Shown in pieces: positions 34,714-43,224 of a stretch of 64,000 bases of DNA. The notes beneath the pieces were generated by a model that saw only the letters and a list, made by a program, of their open reading frames with translations, ran no database searches and was not told where the DNA came from. Both the position numbers and the translations under genes were made by a program. Source of the DNA: Methanocella conradii HZ254 (GTDB lineage Archaea; Halobacteriota; Methanocellia; Methanocellales; Methanocellaceae); contig NC_017034.1 in assembly GCF_000251105.1 (NCBI RefSeq), positions 2,314,439-2,378,438 of the forward strand, read 5' to 3'. Within the stretch, counting starts at the first letter, position 1; each line of letters begins with the position of its first letter.

Positions 34714-34956
34714 TCATTCCGTTGTAAGCGTGATCGCACGCTGAGGACATACCATTAAGCAAATGCCGCAACCATTGCATACATCCTCATTGACCACGAC
34801 CGCCTTACCGTTCAAGACATTGTAAGTCTTCTTTTTCGTCGCCGGGTTGGCGACCGTCAACTCCAACGCATTGACCGGGCAGGCGACAACGCAATTATTG
34901 CAACCAGTACAGATTCTGCCCTGGATATCTAACGCTATTGCCGTCACTTTACGCAC
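34714..34956 (-). CDS. fwdG: Ferredoxin-type subunit FwdG
   Basis: The 80-aa protein has two [4Fe-4S] motifs (CTGCNNCVVACP and CNGCGICLMVCP) separated by a longer insert than in simple ferredoxins. FwdG docks on FwdB and brings electrons to the active site. It is the first gene of the operon. Start choice is uncertain: GTG 34956 or GTG 34947; no ATG is in frame. A TATA (minus CCTTTAAATAGG, about 34996-35007) lies about 25 nt from a start near 34977. Confidence 0.85.
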   Translation of the reverse strand: MRKVTAIALDIQGRICTGCNNCVVACPVNALELTVANPATKKKTYNVLNGKAVVVNEDVCNGCGICLMVCPQRAITLTTE

Positions 34957-35514
34957 CAGCCATTTGGTTTTTGTTGGTTTTTGTATGATTACATACCTAT
35001 TTAAAGGTTGCTGTAACCAAGACAGGAACCTACGTTTGCCTATTTTTTTGGCACGAATATCTTAACTTGGGGTTTACTTTTTAAATATTTTTCCTCTTCG
35101 CCTGGATATCTCCTCGTTTTTATGTGGGGTAAATAATGAACGCTATATGGGCCTGGCATTGCAGCCCGGCCACTATAATTAATTATAGTTTCAAGCCTAT
35201 AACTTTATAAACTTTTCCTAATATGCCAGATAAATAATTCAAATATATTATTAATTTAAAGGTAGAAATGTATTTATGCTTTTATGTTATAGATATGTTT
35301 TAAGCTATGTTATTTATTTTTGGATGGCTCTATAAGCCTTCCCTCGTAAAAGTGAGACAATCTAATATAATATACAGGCTGGTAAAAAATTTATCAACTA
35401 TAACTAAACCTTTATATACCCCCGTTATGAAAAAGAGCCATGCTAAACTGAGATTTGATCTAGCCCATAAAAGGGCTTAGCAAAAGGATCTGTCTTGTCA
35501 ATGGAGTGAAAGAA
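34957..35514. promoter_or_regulatory. Divergent control region between the hdr/fwd operon and mvhGA
   Basis: No protein gene is visible in these 558 nt. It holds a minus-strand TATA at about 34996-35007 and a plus-strand TATA CTTTATATAC at 35410-35419. There is also an 18-bp perfect palindrome at 35172-35189. A leader hairpin AGCCC/GGGCT (about 35462-35477) precedes mvhG. The rest is AT-rich. The length suggests complex control of the two halves of the hydrogen-oxidising system. Confidence 0.6.
35172..35189. promoter_or_regulatory. 18-bp perfect palindrome between fwdG and mvhG
   Basis: ACTATAATTAATTATAGT is fully self-complementary. It lies about 170-220 nt from the two divergent TATA boxes. 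Candidate binding site for a dimeric regulator. Confidence 0.45.
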
Positions 35515-36429
35515 ATGGGAGAAAAAGTCAAGGTAATCGAGTCATGGCTGGCCGCATGCGCTGGCTGTGAGATCTCGGTGCTCGACCTGCACGAGGCGCT
35601 CCTGCCCGTGCTCGAGAAGATCGAGTTCGCCTACATACCCGTGCTAATGGACGTCAAGCACCCGCCCAAGGCGACCGTAGGCATCGTAAGCGGAGGCGTG
35701 AGGAACAGCGATAACCTGCACGAGCTGCTGGAGATAAGGAAGAATTGCGATATTCTGATAGCGCTGGGCAGCTGCGCCTGCTTCGGCGGCAACCCTGGAC
35801 TGGCCAACCTGTACGACCTTAACTCCGTGATGGAAGAGGTGTACGTAACCACGAAGAGCACGAAGAATGAGATAGGGAAGCTGCCATACATGGATGGCCT
35901 TCCGACGATTTTGCCGGACCTGAGGCCGGTGGGCGACTATGTCAAGGTCGACGTGATGATACCTGGCTGCGGCCCGAACCCTGCCATGATCGGCGCGGCC
36001 GTCATGTCGCTGCTCGGCGGCGCGCCCTACGAGCTGAGCAAGAAGTCGGTCTGCGACGAGTGCCCGAGAGAGAAGAGCGAGAGGAACATAAAGAAGGTAT
36101 TAAGGCCGTTCGAGGGCACGGTAGACCCGAAGAAGTGCCTGTTCGAGCAGGGATACCTGTGTAGCGGCTCCGCCACCAGGGGTGGCTGCGGCGCGAGGTG
36201 CCCGAGCGCGGGCGCCGCATGCCGTGGATGCTTCGGCCCGTGCGAGAACTCGCCCGAGCAGGGCGCGGCCATGATCAGCGCAGTCGCCTCCTGCTATGGC
36301 CTGGATGAGGATCCGACGGTGGACCTTGATAAGATGGTCGAGAACATCTACGACCCCATCGGCAACTTCTATAAGTATACGCTGCCAGTCTCATTCCTGA
36401 CTAAGAGGGCAGTGGAGAAGGTAAAGTGA
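35515..36429 (+). CDS. mvhG: F420-non-reducing [NiFe] hydrogenase small subunit
   Basis: MvhG (304 aa) carries the Fe-S clusters that lead electrons from the Ni-Fe site to MvhD. Cys motifs are LAACAGCEISVLD for the proximal cluster, GSCACFGGNPG, MIPGCGPNPAM, and the C-terminal CLFEQGYLCSGSATRGGCGA and CPSAGAACRGCFGPC regions. ATG 35515 follows GGAGTGA; a GTG at 35506 would include this site. No Tat signal is present, so the enzyme is cytosolic. Confidence 0.94.
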   Translation: MGEKVKVIESWLAACAGCEISVLDLHEALLPVLEKIEFAYIPVLMDVKHPPKATVGIVSGGVRNSDNLHELLEIRKNCDILIALGSCACFGGNPGLANLYDLNSVMEEVYVTTKSTKNEIGKLPYMDGLPTILPDLRPVGDYVKVDVMIPGCGPNPAMIGAAVMSLLGGAPYELSKKSVCDECPREKSERNIKKVLRPFEGTVDPKKCLFEQGYLCSGSATRGGCGARCPSAGAACRGCFGPCENSPEQGAAMISAVASCYGLDEDPTVDLDKMVENIYDPIGNFYKYTLPVSFLTKRAVEKVK

Positions 36430-36439
36430 GGTGATTCTA

Positions 36440-37849
36440 ATGAAGCAAATCAAAGTAGCACCAGTATCAAGGATAGAAGGCCACGCCCAGATCACCATAG
36501 ACGTTGATGAGAGCGGCAAGGCGACCGATGCCAGGCTCAACATCATGGAGATACGGGGCTTTGAGAAGTTCTTGCAGGGCAGGCCAATAGAGGAGGCCCC
36601 GAGGACTGTAACCCAGATCTGCGGCATCTGCCCCGTATCCCACCACCTGGCATCCGCCAAGGCGGTCGACGACAACTTTGGGGTGGAGACGGCCCCGACC
36701 GCAAAGCTTCTCCGAGAGCTAATGCAGTACGGCCAGTATATTCACAGCCACGCGCTGCACTTCTACTTCCTGGCCGCCCCGGACTTCGTGTTCGGCCCTG
36801 ACAGCGACCCGAAGCAGAGGAACGTGTTTGGCATAATAGCCGCCAACCCTGAGCTAGCCGTGCAGGCCGTGAAGCACCGCAAGATAGGCCAGCAGATCGT
36901 CGAGGCCACGGGAGGCAGGTCCATATCCCCGGTCACTTTCGTGCCCGGCGGGATAACCAAGGGCCTCACCAAGGAAGACGTCGACAGGCTCCTGCCGATG
37001 GCCAAACAGGCCGTGGAGTACTCGAAAAGCGCGCTGGCGCTTGCCAAGCCGATTTTCAACCAGTACATAGACGCTATCAAGCAATTAGGGTCAGCCGAGT
37101 CCATGCACCTGGGCCTCGTCAAGAATGGCAACCTCGAGCTGTACGACGGAACTCTAAGGCTGCTCGGCAAGGATGGGAGCATTGTCAAGGAGTTCAACCC
37201 GAAGGATTACTTACAGTATATAGCCGAGTACGTGTATCCGCACTCCTACCTTAAGGCGCCTTACTGGAAGGAGATGGGCTGGGAGAACGGCATGTACCGC
37301 GTCTCGCCGCTTTCGAGGATAAACGTCTGCGACAAGATAAGCACACCGCTTGCTAACGCCGAGCTTCAGGAGTTCCGCAAGGCGTTCGGCAGGCCGGCTC
37401 AGCACACCCTGCTGTACCACTATGCCAGGCTTATCGAGCTGCTATACGCCTCTGAGCGTGCTGTGGAGATGCTGTCCGACCCCGCCATAATGGGCAAGGA
37501 CCTGAGAGCCCCGGTGAAGCCCAGGGCTGCGACGGGCGTAGGCGTCATCGAGGCGCCGAGGGGTACCCTGATACACGACTACGACACTGATGAGAAGGGC
37601 TTCATCACCAGGGCCAACATCATCGTCGCCACGGCTCACAACAACAAGGCGATTAACGTGGGCCTTAAGAATACCGCCCAGAAGATCATCAATAGCGCCA
37701 CCCCGCCCGAGGGCATCCTCAACAGGATGGAAATGGTCATCAGGGCGTACGACCCGTGCTTCTCCTGCGCCACCCACACCGTGGCCGGCAAGATGCCGCT
37801 CGAGGTCATCATCAACAGGCCCGACGGCAGAGAGGTAATCCGACGCTAA
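36440..37849 (+). CDS. mvhA: F420-non-reducing [NiFe] hydrogenase large subunit
   Basis: MvhA (469 aa) holds the Ni-Fe active site that oxidises H2. The first ligand pair is in QICGICPVSHHLASAKAVDD and the second in DPCFSCATHTVAG near the C-terminus. The tail after DPCxxCxxH (about 20 residues) is the peptide normally removed by a maturation protease. Both ligand sets use Cys, not Sec. ATG 36440 follows GAGGTGA, 10 nt after the mvhG stop. A hairpin terminator follows. Confidence 0.95.
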   Translation: MKQIKVAPVSRIEGHAQITIDVDESGKATDARLNIMEIRGFEKFLQGRPIEEAPRTVTQICGICPVSHHLASAKAVDDNFGVETAPTAKLLRELMQYGQYIHSHALHFYFLAAPDFVFGPDSDPKQRNVFGIIAANPELAVQAVKHRKIGQQIVEATGGRSISPVTFVPGGITKGLTKEDVDRLLPMAKQAVEYSKSALALAKPIFNQYIDAIKQLGSAESMHLGLVKNGNLELYDGTLRLLGKDGSIVKEFNPKDYLQYIAEYVYPHSYLKAPYWKEMGWENGMYRVSPLSRINVCDKISTPLANAELQEFRKAFGRPAQHTLLYHYARLIELLYASERAVEMLSDPAIMGKDLRAPVKPRAATGVGVIEAPRGTLIHDYDTDEKGFITRANIIVATAHNNKAINVGLKNTAQKIINSATPPEGILNRMEMVIRAYDPCFSCATHTVAGKMPLEVIINRPDGREVIRR

Positions 37850-37854
37850 GCTTA

Positions 37855-37889
37855 GCGAGCCCCCTGGGGGCTCGTCTCTTCTTTTTTAT
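37855..37889 (+). terminator. Hairpin terminator after mvhA
   Basis: CGAGCCCCC and GGGGGCTCG (37856-37864/37866-37874) form a GC-rich stem followed by a T-rich tract ending in TTTTTTAT. Confidence 0.7.
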
Positions 37890-37929
37890 AACAAGCTTTA
37901 AGTTCTCATTTGCCTATTAACCGCTCTAT

Positions 37930-38691
37930 ATGGCGTTTACCATTAGAGCCCTAAGCACGGCCCTGCTCATCCTGGCCGTGGCCGCGCTGTGCGGGTGCTC
38001 CGGCCCTGAAAAGAAGATTACGGCAACCGTGGCCCCAATCGTCGATGAGGAGGCGACGCCGACCCCCCTACCAACGCCTTCGGCTCAGCGCCCCGCCGTA
38101 TCATTACTGGACGGCAAGGTAATCATCAGTGGCTACAGGGATGGAGCATCGGGGAGCTTCAGGCTCGACTCGGGCGTTTATATTGTCACCTGGGAGAGCT
38201 CGGGCACATACCTGAGCTTCTCGCTAACGGATGCAAGCGGAAATGGGAGCGCGGACCTCTCGAATGGCGCCGTTAGCGGCAAGAAGCTGCTCATCGTAGA
38301 CGGCGATAAGGTGTATCCGGGCAACTTTACTCTTATAGCTGCCTCTGACTCAAGCTGGAAGGCCATGATTGAAAGGGCGGACGCGATTTCGCCAGCCTCC
38401 CTGCCCATAACTATGTCATGTGGTGAGGGCGAAGTTGGCATTTCGTCTCCTTTCGAGGCGCACGCAGGGGACATGTGGATAAGCTATAGCTTTTCGAGGA
38501 CGGCGCAGGGCGATGGGCACGTCTATATCTATAATGTCAATTCAGGCCTTTCTTTCTATACGAGGCCATTGGCGGAGGGCGCTCAGGCGGGCGAGTCGAT
38601 GGCTATCGTCCCGGATGATGGGGTCTACATAGCAGAAGTTACCATACCGCCAGGGGCCTCATATGGCGAGGTTAAGATAAGCCAGAAATAA
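37930..38691 (+). CDS. Secreted lipoprotein of unknown function
   Basis: The 253-aa protein has a lipoprotein signal (about 22 residues, ...VAALCGC with Cys as the likely lipidated residue), then a Pro/Thr-rich linker (EEATPTPLPTPSAQRP). A domain predicted to be all beta with two similar halves (each with an ISGYRDGASGSF or SSPFEAHAGDMW-type turn) follows. No enzymatic motif is seen. It is likely exposed at the cell surface. It is followed 9 nt later by a DUF169 gene, perhaps co-transcribed. Confidence 0.75.
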   Translation: MAFTIRALSTALLILAVAALCGCSGPEKKITATVAPIVDEEATPTPLPTPSAQRPAVSLLDGKVIISGYRDGASGSFRLDSGVYIVTWESSGTYLSFSLTDASGNGSADLSNGAVSGKKLLIVDGDKVYPGNFTLIAASDSSWKAMIERADAISPASLPITMSCGEGEVGISSPFEAHAGDMWISYSFSRTAQGDGHVYIYNVNSGLSFYTRPLAEGAQAGESMAIVPDDGVYIAEVTIPPGASYGEVKISQK

Positions 38692-38700
38692 GTTAAGGTT

Positions 38701-39465
38701 ATGACCTTAATATCTATTAAAGAAATATGCGAAAAGCTTAGCGTAGCAGGCCGCCTTAAGTATAGGCCGCTATGCGTGTACGGTGCCGACGAGGCGCCTG
38801 AGGGGGCCGTTAAGTCTTCCACGGTGGACAGGTGTATAGCAAGGGCCATGTTTATGATGGCCTCCACCGAAGGCGTTCCGGCCTTTTATGTGGCTGGCGA
38901 CGACGAAGCCTGCTGTATGGGTGGCCGGTCATGGATGGGGTTCATAGAGCCACACCCATTGCTGAAATATTTTGTAACCGTTGGCCACAAGGATTTCAGG
39001 GGCGGGGCGGCGGAGCGCCTCAAGGCTAGCCCGGAGTTGTTCGAGAAGAGCAGGCAGGCTCTTGGAAGGATTACGCCGCCTGATAGATACATCGTGGTGT
39101 CGCCCTGCAGCTACATAAAGGACGACCCGGGGGTACTGTCTATCCTGGTCTTTGGCTATGGGGAGCAGGTTAGAAACCTGGCGGGCCTGGCTCAGTTTGA
39201 CGAGTACGAGCAGTTCTCGGTCGTCGTGACGCCTGGCGGGCCATCCTGCGCCACCTATATCACGTACCCCGCAGGCCTTGCCGAGAAAGCCCCAAAAAAT
39301 ACGGTATTTCTGGGCCCAACGGACCCTACGGGCAACGTATGGTTCCCTCCAGAATTGATGGCGATGGGCATCCCCATAAGGAAGGCGAGGCAGATGGCGG
39401 AGAGCCTGGAAGAGTCATTTATAGTAAAAAGGGCGAAGGTCGCCTATCCTGAAAGAAAGGTATAG
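38701..39465 (+). CDS. DUF169 family protein (paralogue 2)
   Basis: The 254-aa protein resembles DUF169 proteins: SISVAGRLKYRPL-like start, a Cys pair region ACCMGGRSWMGF, VVVTPGGPSCATYITYP and VWFPPELMAMGIPI. It is clearly diverged from the copy at 23.3 kb. The conserved Cys residues suggest a cofactor or metal, but no reaction is known. ATG 38701 lies 9 nt after the lipoprotein stop. Confidence 0.75.
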   Translation: MTLISIKEICEKLSVAGRLKYRPLCVYGADEAPEGAVKSSTVDRCIARAMFMMASTEGVPAFYVAGDDEACCMGGRSWMGFIEPHPLLKYFVTVGHKDFRGGAAERLKASPELFEKSRQALGRITPPDRYIVVSPCSYIKDDPGVLSILVFGYGEQVRNLAGLAQFDEYEQFSVVVTPGGPSCATYITYPAGLAEKAPKNTVFLGPTDPTGNVWFPPELMAMGIPIRKARQMAESLEESFIVKRAKVAYPERKV

Positions 39466-39470
39466 TTTCT

Positions 39471-40142
39471 TTAAGCCTTAATCCAGCCCTTCTCGACCCA
39501 ATGCTGGTAGTTGTGCGCCCACCTTTCCTTGTTAAAGGTGAGGGTCTGCTCGAATCGCCTGCGCCACTCCTTTATGGGAGCCTCCTGCTCGGGGTAGCTT
39601 CGCTTCTCCTTTATGGCAGCGACAAGCTCCTTCCCTACCTCGCGCGCCTTCCTGATGGCCTCCTCAGCGCCCTGCGGCCCCTGGGCGTTCGAGAAGCCGA
39701 CGCTGCCGACGACGAGGCCACCAGACCTGTTGATAAAGGAGCTCATGACCTTGAGCACGCCCTCATACTCGCTACCGCCAGACGTGGTAAGGGTCAGGCC
39801 ATACTTTCCATCGAGGAGCTGCTCATGAATGCTGTTGGCGCTCCGGTCCAGGAACGTCTTTAGCTGTGCTGACACGTTATCGATATAGTTAGGACTGCTC
39901 AGGATTACGCCATCGGCCGAGAAAAACTTCTCGGCGATTTTGTTATATTCATCCTTCTGTACGCACTTCCCCTTCGCATAGCAGGAAACACAGCCTTTAC
40001 AGTAGTTAATCTTCATCTTTGCTATGTTTATGATTTCCGTCTCTGCGCCGGCCTCGCGTGCCCCCTCCAGGGCTGCGTTCACCAGCCGAAGCGTCGTGCT
40101 GTTCTTGCCCTTCGGGCTGCTGGTGATGGCTACTATCTTCAT
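39471..40142 (-). CDS. Iron-sulfur flavoprotein (NADPH-dependent FMN reductase family)
   Basis: The 223-aa protein starts with a flavodoxin-like phosphate loop (ITSSPKGKNSTTLRLVN), followed by the compact Cys motif CKGCVSCYAKGKC (about residues 48-60) of archaeal iron-sulfur flavoproteins, and the FMN-contact segment LSSPNYIDNVSAQLKTFLDR. It would carry FMN and a [4Fe-4S] cluster and act in two-electron to one-electron transfer or O2 and peroxide defence. A C-terminal helical tail is rich in Trp and charged residues. Confidence 0.88.
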   Translation of the reverse strand: MKIVAITSSPKGKNSTTLRLVNAALEGAREAGAETEIINIAKMKINYCKGCVSCYAKGKCVQKDEYNKIAEKFFSADGVILSSPNYIDNVSAQLKTFLDRSANSIHEQLLDGKYGLTLTTSGGSEYEGVLKVMSSFINRSGGLVVGSVGFSNAQGPQGAEEAIRKAREVGKELVAAIKEKRSYPEQEAPIKEWRRRFEQTLTFNKERWAHNYQHWVEKGWIKA

Positions 40143-40217
40143 GATTTAGAAATTAATCACATGGTTCTATATAGTTTATCACACTAATTTTTAATATTAT
40201 GAAAATAAGTATTATGT

Positions 40218-41501
40218 GTGCTCGATCTGTCTTTACCTTTACTGGGAGCGTCCGTGCTAGCAGGGATCGTCGTGGGGTGCGCGGCCGGGCTGCTGCCGGG
40301 AGTTCATGTCAATAACACCTCAGCCATATTATTGGGCATGACGCCGTCCCTGGCGGCCCTTGGATTACCCACCCTCTACGTGGCGGTCATCATCGTCGCA
40401 AGCACCATCTCCCAGAGCTTTTTGGACATAGTTCCTTCAATTTTTCTAGGGGCGCCCGACGAGGCCACGGCCATGGCTGTTCTCCCGGGACACAGGATGC
40501 TGCTCGAGGGCAGGGGCGCCGAGGCTGTGAGGCTATCCGCCATGGGAAGCGCGCTAGCCATTGGCATCTCTTTAATACTAATCGCCCCTCTATCCTTCTT
40601 TTTCAAGGCTTTCAACGGGCTGCTCCAGGATTCCATGGGCTTCATCCTGATCGCCATATCGGCGCTGACCATACTATCCAATCGTGGCGCCGGGCCGTTC
40701 GCAGGGCTTTGTGAGAGACTCAGGGCCATCGCATGGGCCGCCGCAATCTTTTGTACTTGTGGCCTGTTAGGCCTGGTGGCATTCGAGGCAGAGCCGCTGC
40801 TCTCACCCCCCGTGCGCATCGCTGCTCCTTCCATGCTACTACCGTTATTGTCCGGGCTGTTCGGCGCCCCTACGCTGCTGCTGAGCCTGCGCTCCACGCC
40901 CGCCATGCCTCCCCAGCATAAAAGCTCGCCATCGCTGTCCGCCGGCGATACCCTAAAAGGCGCATTCGCGGGGACGGCGGCCGGCGCCCTGGTATCATGG
41001 TTCCCGGCGGTGAGCGCGGGAGTGGCGACCACCCTGACGGGCATCTTCTCGAAAAAGGGCGAGCATGACGACCGCAAGTACCTTGTATCGGTATCTGGCG
41101 TTAACACGGCAAACGCCATCTTTTCCCTGGTCGCCTTCTACGTTATAGGGCATCCCAGGAGCGGCGCGATAGCAGCAGCCCAAAGCGTTATCGGAGCCAT
41201 AGACTTTCAGGCCTTCCTTCTCCTCCTATTCGTCATGTGCCTTTCAGGGTCGCTGGCCTATCCGCTCACATTGGCCGCCGGAGGCCTTGCGGCCATGGCG
41301 TTCTCAAAGGTTAGCTATAGCATGCTAAACGTGTCCGTGCTCCTATTTTTAGGGGCCATGTGCGTGGCCATGACAGGCTTTCTAGGCCTGTCGGTATTCC
41401 TCGCATCAGCCATGATAGGGCTCGCCCCTCACCTCGTCAACGTGAGAAAAACATGTCTAATGGGCGTGCTCCTCGTGCCCTGCATACTATATTTCATTTG
41501 A
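40218..41501 (+). CDS. TctA/DUF112-type membrane permease
   Basis: The 427-aa product (GTG start) is a polytopic membrane protein with about ten helices. The duplicated Gly/Pro motifs AGLLPGVHVNNTSAILL and GTAAGALVSWFPAVSAG are typical of the TctA/DUF112 family. Related bacterial proteins are the large permease of tripartite tricarboxylate transporters. No TctB or TctC partner is adjacent, so it may act alone, as archaeal DUF112 proteins seem to. Substrate unknown. Confidence 0.78.
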   Translation: MLDLSLPLLGASVLAGIVVGCAAGLLPGVHVNNTSAILLGMTPSLAALGLPTLYVAVIIVASTISQSFLDIVPSIFLGAPDEATAMAVLPGHRMLLEGRGAEAVRLSAMGSALAIGISLILIAPLSFFFKAFNGLLQDSMGFILIAISALTILSNRGAGPFAGLCERLRAIAWAAAIFCTCGLLGLVAFEAEPLLSPPVRIAAPSMLLPLLSGLFGAPTLLLSLRSTPAMPPQHKSSPSLSAGDTLKGAFAGTAAGALVSWFPAVSAGVATTLTGIFSKKGEHDDRKYLVSVSGVNTANAIFSLVAFYVIGHPRSGAIAAAQSVIGAIDFQAFLLLLFVMCLSGSLAYPLTLAAGGLAAMAFSKVSYSMLNVSVLLFLGAMCVAMTGFLGLSVFLASAMIGLAPHLVNVRKTCLMGVLLVPCILYFI

Positions 41502-41600
41502 CCTTTCGAAGGCCTCTTTTCCCGCCTTCCACTTTTCTATCCTCGCCAGTAATGCAGGGCTCTTACCGAGCGCTTCCCTGAGCGGCTCCATGGCGCTCAT
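41487..41600 (-). CDS. Possible small protein (37 aa)
   Basis: A frame from ATG 41600 encodes MSAMEPLREALGKSPALLAR followed by a charged helix rich in Lys/Glu. It has high GC at third positions like neighbouring real genes. A TATA-like GATATAAGCC (minus, about 41639-41648) lies upstream. It overlaps the permease gene tail by 15 nt in convergent orientation. No family is recognised and the ribosome site is weak. Confidence 0.35.
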   Translation of the reverse strand: MSAMEPLREALGKSPALLARIEKWKAGKEAFERSNEI

Positions 41601-41670
41601 CACAGATAAACCATAGTGCCCACGTAGCATCTAAAGGCTTATATCTGATATCGTAATATTAACTTCGATT

Positions 41671-42528
41671 ATGGTACGGATAGCGCTGCCCAATAAAGGA
41701 AGAGTGTACGAGCCGATCCTGGAGCTATTCGAGCGGGCGGGGCTTCACATAGTGGACCACTCCGAGAGGAGCCTGTTCGCCAAGACGGTAGATGACGAGA
41801 TTTCCCTGCTTTTCGCGAGGGCTCGCGACATTCCCGAATACGTGGAGAATGGGGCCGCAGACCTGGGCATAACCGGCGAGGATTTTATTGAAGAGTCAGG
41901 GGCGGTAGTTGAGACGTTGCTGGATCTGGGCATCGGTCGGGCTGACCTCGTGCTGGCCGTACCAGAAGACTCGAGCATAGAGCGGCTTGACCAGCTTGAA
42001 AATAAAAAGATAGCGACAGAGTTCCCAAATATAACGAAGAAATTTTTCGGCTCAAATGGGGTGAGAGTACACGTAGTCGAGGTATCGGGCGCCACGGAGA
42101 TAACGCCCCACATTGGCGTGGCCGACGCCATCGTAGACCTCACTTCTAGCGGCACCACGCTTTCCATAAACCACTTAAAGGTGATCGCCCACGTGATGCG
42201 CACATCCCAGCGCCTCATAGCGAACAAGGAGAGCCGGGCGAGGATGCCTACAAAGATGGCGGAGATAACCCTTGCGCTGGAGAGCGTCATCGAGGCCAGG
42301 GGGAAGCGCTATCTGATGATGAACGTCCCCGCATCAGCGCTGGAGGAAGTTAAGAAAAAGCTGCCTGGCATGTCAGGCCCCACCGTGATGAGGGTCGAGT
42401 CGAGCTCGCCCATGTGTGCCGTGCACGCCGTCGTACACGAGATGGAGATATACAAGATCATCAACGAGCTTAAAAGCGTGGGCGCGAGGGATATCCTTAT
42501 AGTGCCCATCGAACGTATTGTACGCTAA
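41671..42528 (+). CDS. hisG: ATP phosphoribosyltransferase, long form
   Basis: HisG catalyses the first step of histidine synthesis, joining ATP and PRPP. The 285-aa protein is the long, self-regulated form: catalytic domains with KGRVYEPILELFERAG, GAADLGITGEDFI, the PRPP-binding segment ADAIVDLTSSGTTL, and a C-terminal ACT-like histidine-sensing domain (SAMC-type VHAVVHEMEIYKIINELKSV). A TATA element about 29 nt upstream (41637-41645) predicts a leaderless mRNA. Confidence 0.94.
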   Translation: MVRIALPNKGRVYEPILELFERAGLHIVDHSERSLFAKTVDDEISLLFARARDIPEYVENGAADLGITGEDFIEESGAVVETLLDLGIGRADLVLAVPEDSSIERLDQLENKKIATEFPNITKKFFGSNGVRVHVVEVSGATEITPHIGVADAIVDLTSSGTTLSINHLKVIAHVMRTSQRLIANKESRARMPTKMAEITLALESVIEARGKRYLMMNVPASALEEVKKKLPGMSGPTVMRVESSSPMCAVHAVVHEMEIYKIINELKSVGARDILIVPIERIVR

Positions 42529-42544
42529 TTTAGAGGGATTTACC

Positions 42545-43222
42545 ATGATCGACTGGAGAAAGTGGAGACATGTGACCAAGCTTGACCCCGATAAGCCTAT
42601 AACGCCTAAGGACGTTGCCGCTATCGTCGATTCCGGCACCGATGCCATCATGCTGTCCGGCACCCAGAACATCACCAGGGAGAACGTGGCCAGCCTGGCG
42701 GACATGCTCAAGGATTACGACATCCCCAAGGTGCTGGAGCCTTCAAACACGGATGGGTTGAGGGAAGATGTGGACTTCCTTTTTGTCCCCTCGGTTTTGA
42801 ACACTGACGTGGCGTTCTGGTTCATGGGCGCCCACAGGATTTGGGTCCAGAACTTCAGGATAGACTGGGAGAAGGTTGTGCCAGAGGCCTACATAGTTTT
42901 GAACCCTAAGTCTGCGGTCGCCAGGGTCACGAAAGCAAAGACGGACATCCTGCCGAAGGAGGCAGCCGCCTATGCGGAGTGCGCGGACAGGTTCTTCCAC
43001 TTCCCCATCGTTTACGTCGAGTATAGCGGAACCTATGGCGACCCCGAGGTGGTGAAGGCCATCAGGGAAAGGCTGCACGGCTCGATATTGTATTATGGCG
43101 GAGGAATTAATAGCAGGGAGCGTGCCCTGGAGATGTCCAGGTACGCCAGCACCATCGTGGTGGGCAACCTCGTCTACGAGCCTGGCGGCATTGAAAAGCT
43201 AAAAGAGACCATAGTAAAATGA
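42545..43222 (+). CDS. Geranylgeranylglyceryl phosphate synthase
   Basis: This 225-aa PcrB-like TIM-barrel enzyme attaches geranylgeranyl diphosphate to glycerol-1-phosphate, making the first ether bond of archaeal lipids. Motifs: KLDPDKPI, DAIMLSGTQN, FVPSVLNT, YVEYSGTYGDPEVV and YYGGGINSRERA plus VVGNLVYE for phosphate binding. ATG 42545 follows GAGGGA; a longer frame from 42518 would overlap hisG. The DGGGP synthase for the next step is encoded 0.7 kb away. Confidence 0.92.
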   Translation: MIDWRKWRHVTKLDPDKPITPKDVAAIVDSGTDAIMLSGTQNITRENVASLADMLKDYDIPKVLEPSNTDGLREDVDFLFVPSVLNTDVAFWFMGAHRIWVQNFRIDWEKVVPEAYIVLNPKSAVARVTKAKTDILPKEAAAYAECADRFFHFPIVYVEYSGTYGDPEVVKAIRERLHGSILYYGGGINSRERALEMSRYASTIVVGNLVYEPGGIEKLKETIVK

Positions 43223-43224
43223 TC

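Noticed and set aside
27820..37849. Selenocysteine in FwdB, HdrA or MvhA
   Set aside because: The catalytic positions use ordinary Cys codons and no in-frame TGA is present.
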